A stretch of DNA of 56,043 nt from Thermotogae bacterium (GTDB lineage Bacteria > Thermotogota > Thermotogae > Mesoaciditogales > Mesoaciditogaceae): positions 1 through 56,043 of the forward strand of contig JALSLY010000041.1 in assembly GCA_026988035.1 (NCBI GenBank), in the 5' to 3' direction. The notes below the pieces were generated by a model. The model saw only the letters and a list, made by a program, of their open reading frames with translations, was not told where the DNA came from and did not search any database. Every line of letters starts with the position of its first letter. Within the stretch, counting starts at the first letter, position 1. Positions 1 to 8,366 of this stretch are shown here, piece after piece. The position numbers were made by a program, and so were the translations under genes.

Positions 1-1595
1 TAGAAGGGATAATTTCGGCTTTGAAGGCCGTTCAAAACCCGAACAACGATTATCTTTTCACGCTTTTCTTCTTTTCACCGTTGGCAAACGGCGATTTGGA
101 ATCGTTCGACAAGATCGTCAGAGAAAGAGATGAAATGAGCGAAAGAGGAGAAAAACTTTCCCTTTTTAAAGCTTACGAAGCCCTCTTAAACGTTCTTTCA
201 CCCGATTTGGTAAAAGCACATGATGTTTTGAAAAAATACGCCGATTTGAAATATTTCATAAGGCCAACTGAAATAGTCAGAGGACTCGTGAAGGATCTCG
301 ATTACGTCGCAAAATTGAGTAAATGGAAAGACAGGAATATCGCCCTTTACAATTTGAAAAAACTGCTTAGCGGTGTGGGAGATTTCGATCAGATGGCGAG
401 CTCTTTTTCCGAACTTATACGTCTCATCTCTAAAATAAAGGAAAAAAGTGAAGAGGAAGCCACCTTGGAAGACGATCGATCAGACAGCGTAAAGCTCATG
501 ACCATCCACAAATCAAAAGGTCTTGAATTCAAAGTGGTGTTGTTGGGTGGAACTTTTAAAGAACGTTCTTCAAAGCAAAATGACGAAGAGATTCAATTTT
601 CCCTTCCGAAAGCCGGAGTGAGGTATTTCATGATGAAAGACCTCATTTCAGATAACCTCAAGGCCAAAGAAGAAGAGATCATGAAAGACTTTTACATAAA
701 CGCTTTTATGAACTACACGGAAGAACGGCGCCTTCTTTATGTGGCCGTTACAAGGGCTTCTGAGCTTTTCATCCCGATCTTCGTTGTTGATTCGGATGAA
801 AGCATCTTCTCGCAAAAGGAATCTTTTTCCAATTATCTGAACGTGAAAAGTGAATTCTACGATCTCGTTCGCGCTGAAGAGATAAAAGTACCAGCGATGG
901 AAAACAAAGGCGTCGAAGAGAAGATCGTGTTTCAAAAAGTGCCCGAGGAAAATTTAAAGAGCTTTGATTCCCTTTCTTACAAGATGTACATCGCTCCGAC
1001 GTTTTTGAAGAACATAAAAGACGGTAAGGAAGAAAGTGATGACGTGAAAGAGCTTACCGGCGAAGATCTGCCTGTTATTTCCATCAAAGACGTTTTCAAC
1101 AGTGATGAAAAAGGTGAAGGAAAGAAGATCCATTCGCTTTTATCGTCTGTTCAAAGAATAAGCGATTTGAGATATTTGGAAGAAGAGAAGATCATAAATC
1201 CAACACGCTCCCTTTCCGAAAATCCAATCATTCAGAGGTTGTTTTCTTATCCCATTTCAAAAACCGAATGGAGGCTCATGAAACCTTTGACCGTTGAAGG
1301 AAAAACTTACATGCTGTTTGGCATCCCGGATAGGGTGTTCATGAAAGATGGAAAGATAGAAATCTTGGATTACAAGCACTCTTATCTCAAAGGAATTAAC
1401 AGAAAGGAAAGAATAGAGAATTACGCGTTTCAGATAAAATTCTACCTGTACCTTCTTTCGGATTTTGGCACACCTGAAAAAGGGTACATAGTCAGCACAA
1501 AAAGTGGCGAGATAATAGAGGTGAATTACGAAGAAGATTTTGAATCTCAAATAGTATCCTCCATAGAAAATTTTGAAAGGATAGAAAAGGTATGA
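1..1595 (+). CDS. addA: AddA/RecB-like UvrD-family helicase-nuclease, C-terminal part (5' end outside window)
   Basis: This is the C-terminal part of a superfamily 1 helicase-nuclease acting in double-strand-break end processing. The reading frame is open from the first bases, so the true start lies upstream. Helicase motif V-like TIHKSKGLEF is encoded near 498-530 and motif VI-like RRLLYVAVTRA near 722-757. A PD-(D/E)XK nuclease domain follows, with GIPDR near 1320 and ILDYKHS near 1362, then a QIKFYLYLL segment. Presence of both helicase and nuclease signatures fits AddA/RecB rather than plain UvrD/PcrA. The stop overlaps the start of the next gene by four bases (ATGA), so the two are translationally coupled as an AddA-AddB pair. 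The assignment to AddA rather than RecB rests on this partner. Confidence 0.88.
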   Translation, partial: EGIISALKAVQNPNNDYLFTLFFFSPLANGDLESFDKIVRERDEMSERGEKLSLFKAYEALLNVLSPDLVKAHDVLKKYADLKYFIRPTEIVRGLVKDLDYVAKLSKWKDRNIALYNLKKLLSGVGDFDQMASSFSELIRLISKIKEKSEEEATLEDDRSDSVKLMTIHKSKGLEFKVVLLGGTFKERSSKQNDEEIQFSLPKAGVRYFMMKDLISDNLKAKEEEIMKDFYINAFMNYTEERRLLYVAVTRASELFIPIFVVDSDESIFSQKESFSNYLNVKSEFYDLVRAEEIKVPAMENKGVEEKIVFQKVPEENLKSFDSLSYKMYIAPTFLKNIKDGKEESDDVKELTGEDLPVISIKDVFNSDEKGEGKKIHSLLSSVQRISDLRYLEEEKIINPTRSLSENPIIQRLFSYPISKTEWRLMKPLTVEGKTYMLFGIPDRVFMKDGKIEILDYKHSYLKGINRKERIENYAFQIKFYLYLLSDFGTPEKGYIVSTKSGEIIEVNYEEDFESQIVSSIENFERIEKV

Positions 1596-4500
1596 GAAAA
1601 AGCGTTGAAGTGGAAGCCAAAAACGGAATTTTTTCGGAAATAGCCGATTTCATCAAGCCACTCTACGAAAAAGATCCTTTATCTTTCCTGTTCGTAGGGC
1701 CGACCGGTTTCTACGTTAAACAAGTGGCGGATACACTTGCTTTGAAGCTCTCAAAAACCATCAACAGAGACGCCTTTATAGTGATAAACCAGTGGGCAAC
1801 CGAAACGCTTAAAAGGTTCAAACCAAACGCTTTGACTTTTGACAGAAATTTTTTCGAGGTTTTCATATCCAGAGAAATAGAGTTGATCTCAAAGGAAGCC
1901 CACAGAAAGGAAAACGATGAAAGGTATGTGAGTTTCCTTAAGTCCATATCTCACTCCAACACATCTCTTTCGTATATACTTGAAATTTTCGAAAAAACGT
2001 GGGAGCTTCTTTATGAAGAAAAATATTCTTACGGCATGTACAAAGTCGTCGACGATATCATGAACGGAGAATCTTACACCAAACGTCTCATAGCAGAATT
2101 GATAGAAAGATCGAAAAAACTCTTCGAAAACAGGGAAAACGTCTACGATCCTTTAAGCGTTTACAAGTGGTACATCGAAGAGCTTCCAAAAATTCAAAAA
2201 GAAAAATTCGGTAGCACTTTGGTTGTGAGCGGATTTTTCGATCTCACACCGACGATAGAGAAGATGCTATCCGTGATGTTCGACCAGTTTGAAGATGTTT
2301 ACGCTATCCTTTGGAAGAGGATGGACGATCCCTCATTCGGTCAACTTGACAACGTGCGTGAATTCTTTGAAAAAAATGGCTTTGATGTTTCTAAAGATAA
2401 AAAGAGAATTTCACCTTATCCCAAAAACGTTGAGGTTTTGAAGTTCAAAGATCGCTTTCAAGAGAACTCAATCGTTTCGAAGATGATAAAAAAGCTTTTG
2501 ATAGCAAATGAAAAGCCAAGTGACATAGCTGTCATAGCTCCAAATCACCAAAGCATGGACGCGATCGCGGAACAGTTGAAGGATTTGGAAGTACCCTATC
2601 GTTTTAAGGATGACGTACTACTGAGTGAGAGTAAGGTGGTTAAAATACTTTTACAACCTTTGAAAACTTTTGTGAGCCGCGATGTTGAAGATATTTTAGC
2701 GATGATCGAAGCCGGCTACGGAGGACAAACTTCTCTCACGATGGATGAAGTTGAAGAGCTCTTCGTCGATCTTTCGTTTATGAACGATTATGAAGATCCG
2801 AACACGAGAGAGGAAAGATGGTTTTCACGAATAGATGAAAAGATGAAGAATTTAAAAGACATGTTGAGTGAAGAGGATACGCGTGAGATGATTCGGAATC
2901 GGATCGATTCGCTGGAGAATTTAAAAGAGGTGCTGAAGGGCGTTTTTGCAACTTTGGAAGAAGTGAACAGAAAAAGAAAATCCAAAGATGTGGGATGGTA
3001 TCGAAAGCTGATTCAAAATTACATCCATGAAAGGCAAGTGGTAAACGAAGAAACGCTGCAGAAGTATTCGAACGAAAGTAGCGTTGCAAAAGAGTTGAAC
3101 GCGCTCATGAAATTCGAGGATGTACTTTTGAAAGTTGAAGATAGCATTTTTAACACTTACAAAAAAGTAAGCTTTTCCATGTTCTACAAGATACTCATCA
3201 ACGTGGTGAATGTCGAGCGCTTTCATGCGAGTGAACGTTATTCGAACACTGTTGAGATCATGGATGTGAACAGCGCGAGGTTCGTCGAGAAAAAGTACAA
3301 ATTTTTCGTCTCTTTCACCGACTCTTACTATCCTTCTCTTAAGATAAATCCTTTGATCATGCAAGCAAGCGAAGACATGAATTTCTTGGTCAAAAGTCAA
3401 GAACACATCGAAAAAGGCGATATGCTTCTTTCGATGTTGATGGCCGATAAGGTGTACATCTCTTACCCAATAGCGGACGTTGAAGGAAAACCCATTCTTC
3501 CCTCTTTTTACGTGAACGAAATAGCGAAAGGAAAAGAAGAAAACGATTTTACGAATGTTGAAAGGGACTTGATTCCCTCGAATCCAAATGAAATTTATTC
3601 AAAGAGTGAAAAAAAGATCTACGAAATAGTCAATTCCGCACTTAAAAGAGATGAAAATGAGTTTTCGTGGCGTACCGTTAAAACGAACGTTGGTGTGATC
3701 AGCCACAACAAGTTGATGAATTACGCCGATTGCCCTTTCAAATACTATTTGAAATTCGTCGCGCAGGTTAAGGGAAAATTCGATTACAACCGATTCAACG
3801 ACGGACTTATAAAACACAGAGTGTTGAAAGAAATTTACGCTTTGGGTAAAGCTCACACAGCCTCTTTTGAGGATGTAAAGGAGATCGTCGAGAAAAATTG
3901 GGACGGCATATACCTTAACGGCCTTTACACTTACAAAATGCCAAAAGAAGTTGAAGTGGAAAGGATAACGAAAGAGCTCAGCGAATTTCTTGAGTACAGG
4001 AAAAACAACGGTTGTTTCAAGCTGAGAAAAAATAAGAGCATCTTCAGAAAGCGTACCATCGGAACGGAAATGACATTCCAAGCAAAGGTTAAACTGAACG
4101 CCAAAGAGTACAAAATGGAAGCCAGAATAGACAGATTTGACGAAGTGGATGAAAATTTCTTCTTCGAAGTGTCTCAAGGAAAAAATGGGAATTTGGTGGT
4201 AAATCCCATTTCCACAGATAAAAAAGCTTACATGTTGGTCGATTACAAAAGTTCTTTCAACTCCTTAAAAAATGAGCAGCTTCTTCTGTACGATCTCGTC
4301 TTGCAAAACTCGCGTGAATGGAAAGAAAAGCTTGAAGATAAAGACGTTTTCATGGTCTTTTTTGAGCTAAGACCCTCTAAAAAAGAAAAGCGTTACAAAT
4401 CGAAATTCATGAAAAGGCAGGGAACGGAATACATAACGAAGACGAACAAATGGGAGAAATACGAAGTTTTCGATTTCAAAAAGTGGCTTTCAAACGTGAT

Positions 4501-4666
4501 CAATTCTTTGGAAAATTCGCATTTCCTTCCGATAGCTGTGGAAAGGAAAATAGACGGTTTTTTGGGTGCGAACAAACAGAAATGCACGAATCCCAAATAC
4601 AGTTGTGAATACGTGGAAATTTGCTCTTTGTTGAATAGATTGAAAGATTTTAAACTCGTAAAATGA
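1592..4666 (+). CDS. addB: AddB-like PD-(D/E)XK nuclease subunit with Fe-S cysteine cluster
   Basis: A 1024-residue protein, the usual size for an AddB/RexB partner of the helicase-nuclease. The C-terminal third carries a PD-(D/E)XK nuclease: ISHNKLMNYADCPFKYY around residue 700-720, EARIDRFDEV around 850 and LVDYKSS around 883. One cysteine at about residue 714 together with Cys 998, 1005 and 1011 matches the four-cysteine iron-sulfur staple that closes AddB-type nuclease domains. The N-terminal segment GPTGFYVKQV sits where a Walker A loop would be but lacks the GKT lysine, so ATP binding by this subunit is doubtful. It starts with ATG inside the stop of addA. The product would act with AddA on broken DNA ends before RecA loading. 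Confidence 0.82.
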   Translation: MRKSVEVEAKNGIFSEIADFIKPLYEKDPLSFLFVGPTGFYVKQVADTLALKLSKTINRDAFIVINQWATETLKRFKPNALTFDRNFFEVFISREIELISKEAHRKENDERYVSFLKSISHSNTSLSYILEIFEKTWELLYEEKYSYGMYKVVDDIMNGESYTKRLIAELIERSKKLFENRENVYDPLSVYKWYIEELPKIQKEKFGSTLVVSGFFDLTPTIEKMLSVMFDQFEDVYAILWKRMDDPSFGQLDNVREFFEKNGFDVSKDKKRISPYPKNVEVLKFKDRFQENSIVSKMIKKLLIANEKPSDIAVIAPNHQSMDAIAEQLKDLEVPYRFKDDVLLSESKVVKILLQPLKTFVSRDVEDILAMIEAGYGGQTSLTMDEVEELFVDLSFMNDYEDPNTREERWFSRIDEKMKNLKDMLSEEDTREMIRNRIDSLENLKEVLKGVFATLEEVNRKRKSKDVGWYRKLIQNYIHERQVVNEETLQKYSNESSVAKELNALMKFEDVLLKVEDSIFNTYKKVSFSMFYKILINVVNVERFHASERYSNTVEIMDVNSARFVEKKYKFFVSFTDSYYPSLKINPLIMQASEDMNFLVKSQEHIEKGDMLLSMLMADKVYISYPIADVEGKPILPSFYVNEIAKGKEENDFTNVERDLIPSNPNEIYSKSEKKIYEIVNSALKRDENEFSWRTVKTNVGVISHNKLMNYADCPFKYYLKFVAQVKGKFDYNRFNDGLIKHRVLKEIYALGKAHTASFEDVKEIVEKNWDGIYLNGLYTYKMPKEVEVERITKELSEFLEYRKNNGCFKLRKNKSIFRKRTIGTEMTFQAKVKLNAKEYKMEARIDRFDEVDENFFFEVSQGKNGNLVVNPISTDKKAYMLVDYKSSFNSLKNEQLLLYDLVLQNSREWKEKLEDKDVFMVFFELRPSKKEKRYKSKFMKRQGTEYITKTNKWEKYEVFDFKKWLSNVINSLENSHFLPIAVERKIDGFLGANKQKCTNPKYSCEYVEICSLLNRLKDFKLVK

Positions 4667-4775
4667 TGAATCCTTTCTTTTCGAGAAAAAGGCAAAATGT
4701 AAGACTATGTCCCGTGTGCATAGTCACGCGGTAGCCATGTTTTGAGAGAAGTTTTGCCAATTTTGGGGCCTTCAT
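4650..4775 (-). pseudogene. Possible HicA-like toxin remnant
   Basis: A 41-codon frame on the minus strand begins MKAPKLAKLLSKHGYRVT and continues with HTGHSLTF. This resembles the N-terminus of HicA mRNA interferases (pattern K-LLxKxGYxVxxxxGSH with the catalytic His), but the GSH order is disturbed and the rest of the fold is missing. It overlaps the last 17 bases of addB, which converges on it. No recognisable HicB partner lies alongside. I read it as a decayed fragment; a chance frame is also possible. Confidence 0.22.
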
Positions 4776-5063
4776 ATTCCTTGTATCTTGTACAGTTTAC
4801 CTTCTCAACGGAAGGATTTTTTTTGGCCGTAAGAGACTTTCTTACAGAAATTATGGGGACTTTGACTTTAAAACCTTGCGGTCGTATAATGGAAAAGCAG
4901 ATAGCGTACAATAAATGCTGTAAAAGTTGAAGAAGGAAAAAGTTCCTGATCCTAAGAAGAAGCTAAAGCTCAGGTAGGTGTTCTGCCTTGAGACATGTCG
5001 TATGTGAGAATGAATCTATCAACCAGATAACGCTCCCAGGCACAGATACAAGTCTTACCGGCA
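4776..5063. other. Gene-poor stretch downstream of addB
   Basis: No convincing gene is visible between addB and the ChrB-domain gene. A 62-codon plus-strand frame (4742-4930) and its 68-codon minus-strand mirror show no family pattern. A hairpin with arms GACTATG/CATAGTC lies at about 4703-4725. The stretch may be a decayed accessory insertion, in line with the HicA-like fragment next to it. Confidence 0.4.
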
Positions 5064-5093
5064 TTGATGAACAAATACGAAAAATGATATGAT
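5064..5093 (+). promoter_or_regulatory. Candidate promoter for chrB-domain gene
   Basis: TTGATG at 5064-5069 and TATGAT at 5088-5093 are separated by 18 bp, a good housekeeping promoter pair. Transcription would start near 5100, giving a leader of about 45 nt with the AAAGGAG ribosome site just before the ATG at 5145. Confidence 0.5.
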
Positions 5094-5144
5094 AACGTTA
5101 GGATCACGAACTTCTACAATTCCAAAACAAAGGAGTTAAAAGCT

Positions 5145-5564
5145 ATGAAATGGGTGACAAGAGAAAAGGTTCACGTGGACCGGGTCGCATGTCCGTGGCT
5201 TATTAAGAATTTTGTGGACAAAGACGCGGAATTTGTATTTGTTCCAAGGGATACCGATCCAAAGACCATCAAAGATGGAATTCCATTCGACATGAAAGGT
5301 GTGGAACTTGGACATCACGGAAACAAGTGTTCTTTTGATGCCATTGTGGAAAAGTATAACATTAAAGATCCAGCATTGGAAAAAGTTCAAGAAATCGTGA
5401 GAGGTGCAGACACGAACGTTGAAAATCCATCTCCACTTTCAATATCACTTGATGTACTGGCAAGAGGTTACAGAATGATATGCAAAGACGATTATGAAAC
5501 CTTGGAAAAGGAATTTTATCTTTACGATGCCTTATATGCCTATTTCAAAAAAGAAACAGAATAA
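5145..5564 (+). CDS. ChrB C-terminal-domain (chromate resistance) protein
   Basis: A 139-residue protein matching the ChrB C-terminal/chromate-resistance domain: it opens MKWVTREKVHVDRVACPWL, has FVFVPRDTDP, a GVELGHHGNKCSFDA segment and EIVRGADT followed by SLDVLARG and LYDALYAYF. Classic ChrB has an N-terminal extension; this protein is only the C-terminal domain. Its biochemical role is not established in the family beyond association with chromate resistance. It is followed 44 bp later by an MFS transporter, so the pair may be an oxyanion or metal resistance unit, although no ChrA chromate transporter is in the window. The start follows an AAAGGAG ribosome site. Confidence 0.82.
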   Translation: MKWVTREKVHVDRVACPWLIKNFVDKDAEFVFVPRDTDPKTIKDGIPFDMKGVELGHHGNKCSFDAIVEKYNIKDPALEKVQEIVRGADTNVENPSPLSISLDVLARGYRMICKDDYETLEKEFYLYDALYAYFKKETE

Positions 5565-5608
5565 CACCTACAACTTTTCGCCAATTATTGAATTTCAAGG
5601 GGACAAAA

Positions 5609-6793
5609 TTGAAAAATCGCAGAGTTAGCAGTTTTTTTGCCATTAACTCTTCTGTTCTTTCGATGTTAATATTGGTTATGCTTGTCGGGATGGGACAGTA
5701 TATGGCAGACAAATTCTTGCCTCTTTACCTCATAGCATTTGGTGGTGGTGCCATTGCGATAAGCAGTTTAAATGGTATGCAAAATCTATTGGGCGCTGTG
5801 TACTCTTTCCCGGGAGGATATCTCAGTGACAAAATCGGGTACAAAAAATCTCTGATTGTTTTCACTCTTATGGCAATAACTGGATACACAATCGTTATAT
5901 TCTTTTCATCGTGGCAATCAGTCCTGATTGGAGCCATTTTCTTCATCGCTTGGTCTGCCATATCTTTGCCGGCTGTGATGAGCTTGATCTCGGACGCCGT
6001 TCCAAAAAACAAAAGAGTCATGGGAATTTCAATGCACTCACTTTTCAGAAGAGTTCCAATGGCGTTAGGCCCGATTTTCGGCGGAGTTCTGATAGCCCTT
6101 TACGGAACGAAAAGTGGAGTGAGAATTGCTTTCGTTTTTGCAACAGCTTTTGCGATTGTCTCCATATTAATCTTCGATAAATTTGTAAAGGACAGTAAGA
6201 AAAAGTCAGAATCCATAAATCTAAAAAAGATGTTGAAAAATATAAAAGGGAATCTTAGAATATTACTTATTTCTGATATACTTGTGAGGTTTTGCGAACA
6301 GATACCATACGCCTTCGTGGTCGTATGGGTTGTGAAAAACAACGGTTTTACGGCGTTAGAATTTGGTTTCTTAACCGCAATAGAGATGGCGGTAGCTGTA
6401 ATGGTTTACATTCCAGTTGCGTACTTGGCAGATAAGTACAAGAAAAAACCCTTCGTTGCGATCACATTTGGCTTTTTCACGATTTTCCCGCTTATTCTTC
6501 TCTTTTCAAAAAGCTTTGAAATGCTCGTGATAGTTTTTATCATACGAGGATTGAAAGAATTCGGAGAGCCTGCGAGGAAGTCCATGATAATGGATTTCGC
6601 GCCAGAGATGGAAAAAGCAGGCACATTTGGAGCGTATTACTTTTTGAGAGATAGCGTAGTTTCCATTGTGGCTTTTTTAAGTGCCTTTTTGTGGCAGACG
6701 TCTCCTGCTGTGAACTTTCTAACTGCATTCGCTTTTGGAGTTGCTGGCACCATGTTTTTCATTGTAAGGCGTGGATCACCCGCAACATGTTGA
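5609..6793 (+). CDS. MFS transporter paired with ChrB-domain protein
   Basis: A roughly 395-residue polytopic membrane protein of the major facilitator superfamily with about 12 hydrophobic segments. The loop after the second helix reads GYLSDKIGYKK, the MFS motif A pattern (G-x-L-x-D-x-x-G-x-[KR]), and a second version YLADKYKKKP occurs mid-protein. I chose TTG at 5609, which follows AAGGGG with about 6 bases spacing, over the in-frame TTG at 5588, which has no ribosome site. It lies downstream of the ChrB-domain gene in the same orientation and is probably cotranscribed. The substrate cannot be read from sequence; export of a toxic ion or drug is likely by context. Confidence 0.8.
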   Translation: MKNRRVSSFFAINSSVLSMLILVMLVGMGQYMADKFLPLYLIAFGGGAIAISSLNGMQNLLGAVYSFPGGYLSDKIGYKKSLIVFTLMAITGYTIVIFFSSWQSVLIGAIFFIAWSAISLPAVMSLISDAVPKNKRVMGISMHSLFRRVPMALGPIFGGVLIALYGTKSGVRIAFVFATAFAIVSILIFDKFVKDSKKKSESINLKKMLKNIKGNLRILLISDILVRFCEQIPYAFVVVWVVKNNGFTALEFGFLTAIEMAVAVMVYIPVAYLADKYKKKPFVAITFGFFTIFPLILLFSKSFEMLVIVFIIRGLKEFGEPARKSMIMDFAPEMEKAGTFGAYYFLRDSVVSIVAFLSAFLWQTSPAVNFLTAFAFGVAGTMFFIVRRGSPATC

Positions 6794-6864
6794 ATAGCTT
6801 AATTTACGTTAAGGCGCAATAAAAACACAGATAAAAGCTTTGTCTGAGAATTGTTTACAACATG

Positions 6865-7671
6865 CTATTTGAATATGTGAGCTTTTTCTATCATCTGGTT
6901 GAACACCATAAATGTTGCGAATGCTACGACACTGGCATATATTGGCCAGGTAACGGTTTTTAGATGATTTCCATTCAATGTTGGCACAAGATCTTTTAAT
7001 CTGTCTTCGTTGATTTTCCGCAATTTCTTTAGCAAAGGTATGATAACAAACAGTGACAACATTGAGATTATCAAAAAAGTGATCGTTGAAGTTATGAAAT
7101 GCCGAGGTGACGATGTTGTACTTTTCTTATCGTTAAATGTGAAATAACCTAACGTGAATACCACTGAATTGTTAAGAAAGTGGACGATCATGGAGGAGAA
7201 GATAGAATCTGTAATTTTAACAAGATAAGCAAGGATTATGCCTAAAACAAATGTGTAGAAAAACTGTTCCGGATTCATATGGAACACACCAAAAAAGAAA
7301 GCGTTTGCCATAACCGCGCTTTTAACGTCGACGTTTTTGTACCCGGATAAAATCACGCCTCTCATTGCTGTTTCTTCGCATATTGCTGGAGTTATTCCTA
7401 TTGCGAATAATCCTTCCCAATATGGCAGAGAATAGAACTGTTGAACTTGTCCTCCTATGAAATTGCGATAAAGCGTATTTGATACGAACGCTACTGGCAA
7501 ATTTAGGAAAATTGCCAGCAAACCGATCAATGTGACTAATAGTACAGATGGTAATTTTAAATATTTTAAGCTCAGGTTGTTTTTCAGTGATCTGTTAAGA
7601 GTTAAAAAAATAAGCGAAGGAATAAAGATGAATCCATATTCATTTATGATGAACCAATTGTAAGACGGCAC
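6865..7671 (-). CDS. CPBP-family intramembrane metalloprotease
   Basis: A membrane protein of the CPBP (CAAX protease/bacteriocin-processing) family. The diagnostic EExxxR motif appears as CEETAMRG, followed by the helix FFFGVFHMNPEQF with a conserved His and by IVHFLNNSVV with the second His/Asn motif. These residues form the metal site within the membrane. The listed start is the first standard codon (GTG), but it leaves a hydrophobic, in-frame stretch of about 35 residues upstream and has no ribosome site. A strong AAGGAGG at about 7775-7781 precedes that stretch, where only non-standard start codons (ACG or ATC) are in frame. The real N-terminus may therefore lie near 7770. The substrate is unknown. 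Confidence 0.8.
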   Translation of the reverse strand: MPSYNWFIINEYGFIFIPSLIFLTLNRSLKNNLSLKYLKLPSVLLVTLIGLLAIFLNLPVAFVSNTLYRNFIGGQVQQFYSLPYWEGLFAIGITPAICEETAMRGVILSGYKNVDVKSAVMANAFFFGVFHMNPEQFFYTFVLGIILAYLVKITDSIFSSMIVHFLNNSVVFTLGYFTFNDKKSTTSSPRHFITSTITFLIISMLSLFVIIPLLKKLRKINEDRLKDLVPTLNGNHLKTVTWPIYASVVAFATFMVFNQMIEKAHIFK

Positions 7672-7930
7672 ATTGATAACCCTGCTTAGGCTTCTAAAAA
7701 AGAACGCACTTATGAATTCACTGATTATAAGGTAAAAGAAAAATAAATTAGATTTTGAGATGGTAGTCGTGAATAGCCTCCTTGAAAATTATACATGTGA
7801 TTGCAAAAACGAATTTCGATTGAGTCTCGAAGACACGGTTAAATTCTACCATACAGAATCTACAGGAGCTATTTTACTCTGGCTTTTTAAATATTCTTTA
7901 CTTAGAATTTATATTTTTTGATTTAATAAG

Positions 7931-7959
7931 TTGACAAATCAATTTATTTGATTTATACT
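7931..7959 (+). promoter_or_regulatory. Consensus promoter with a palindromic operator in its spacer
   Basis: TTGACA (7931-7936), a 17-bp spacer and TATACT (7954-7959) form a near-perfect promoter. The spacer is almost exactly filled by a 7-5-7 palindrome, AAATCAA-TTTAT-TTGATTT (7936-7954), and further TTTGATTT half-sites lie at about 7917 and 7969. This is the layout of a repressor-controlled promoter. The first plus-strand gene downstream is the MFS gene at 8367, with repeat R1 in between. Confidence 0.6.
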
Positions 7960-8020
7960 TTAATAAATTTGATTTTTATAAAAAGATTTTAATATGGTCA
8001 GAGCTTTCGAATATTTATTC

Positions 8021-8345
8021 ACTCACGTTGGGCATCAACTTTACAACCTATAAGCATTTATCAAATAAACATCGCTTTTCGAGCGATAAAAGAATTTTTT
8101 TCGAAGTCTTATCAAGCCTGATTCGCTCGTTTATCCATCTTCCAGTTCACATCGTGAGGCACGCTCAGACACTCATCCATGAGTGCTTCGCTTTCTCGAC
8201 ACGTCCGTGTGTCTTCCAACCGCACTCTTGTGAACTTGGCGATGGCGAGCTCATATGTCTTGATGAAAACTTCGAGGGAGATATGAAAAATCTCTTTCCT
8301 TAAAGAGTCCGAATCGTCTTGTAAAGTTTGCACACAATATGAGAT
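8021..8345 (+). repeat. Dispersed repeat element R1 (MITE-like)
   Basis: A non-coding element of about 325 bp whose two ends are related inverted repeats: the left end carries AACTTTACAA and the right end TTGTAAAGTT with flanking CTCA/TGAG. The left 90 bp match, in reverse complement, the mgsA-side end of R2 (18948-19040); the right 110 bp match the other end of R2, R3 and R4. The interior (8125-8250) is a long imperfect palindrome: GCTCG…CCATC…CCAGTTCACA at 5' pairs with TGTGAAC…TGG…GATGGCGAGC at 3', enclosing hairpins CACTCAT/ATGAGTG and ACACG/CGTGT. It carries no transposase, so it would have been mobilised in trans, if at all. Confidence 0.65.
8071..8101 (+). terminator. Hairpin plus T-run inside R1
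   Basis: ATCGCT and AGCGAT form a 6-bp stem with a TTTCG loop (8071-8087), followed by AAAAGAATTTTTTT. The same hairpin with a compensating loop change is conserved in R2 (18972-18988). It could end transcripts entering R1 from the 7931 promoter. Confidence 0.4.
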
Positions 8346-8366
8346 ATTGAAATGGGGGTTAGAACT

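Noticed and set aside
3599-4177. 192-codon minus-strand frame inside addB
   Set aside because: Mirror of the conserved nuclease domain; Phe/Val-rich composition typical of an antisense frame.
4742-4930. 62-codon plus-strand frame and its 68-codon mirror as transposase remnants
   Set aside because: Neither translation shows a transposase motif that I recognise.
8112-8333. 73-codon minus-strand frame within R1
   Set aside because: The shared stretch LEVFIKTYE-AI between R1 and R2 first looked like coding conservation, but R2 and R3 break the frame and the conservation is at the DNA level across both ends of the element.
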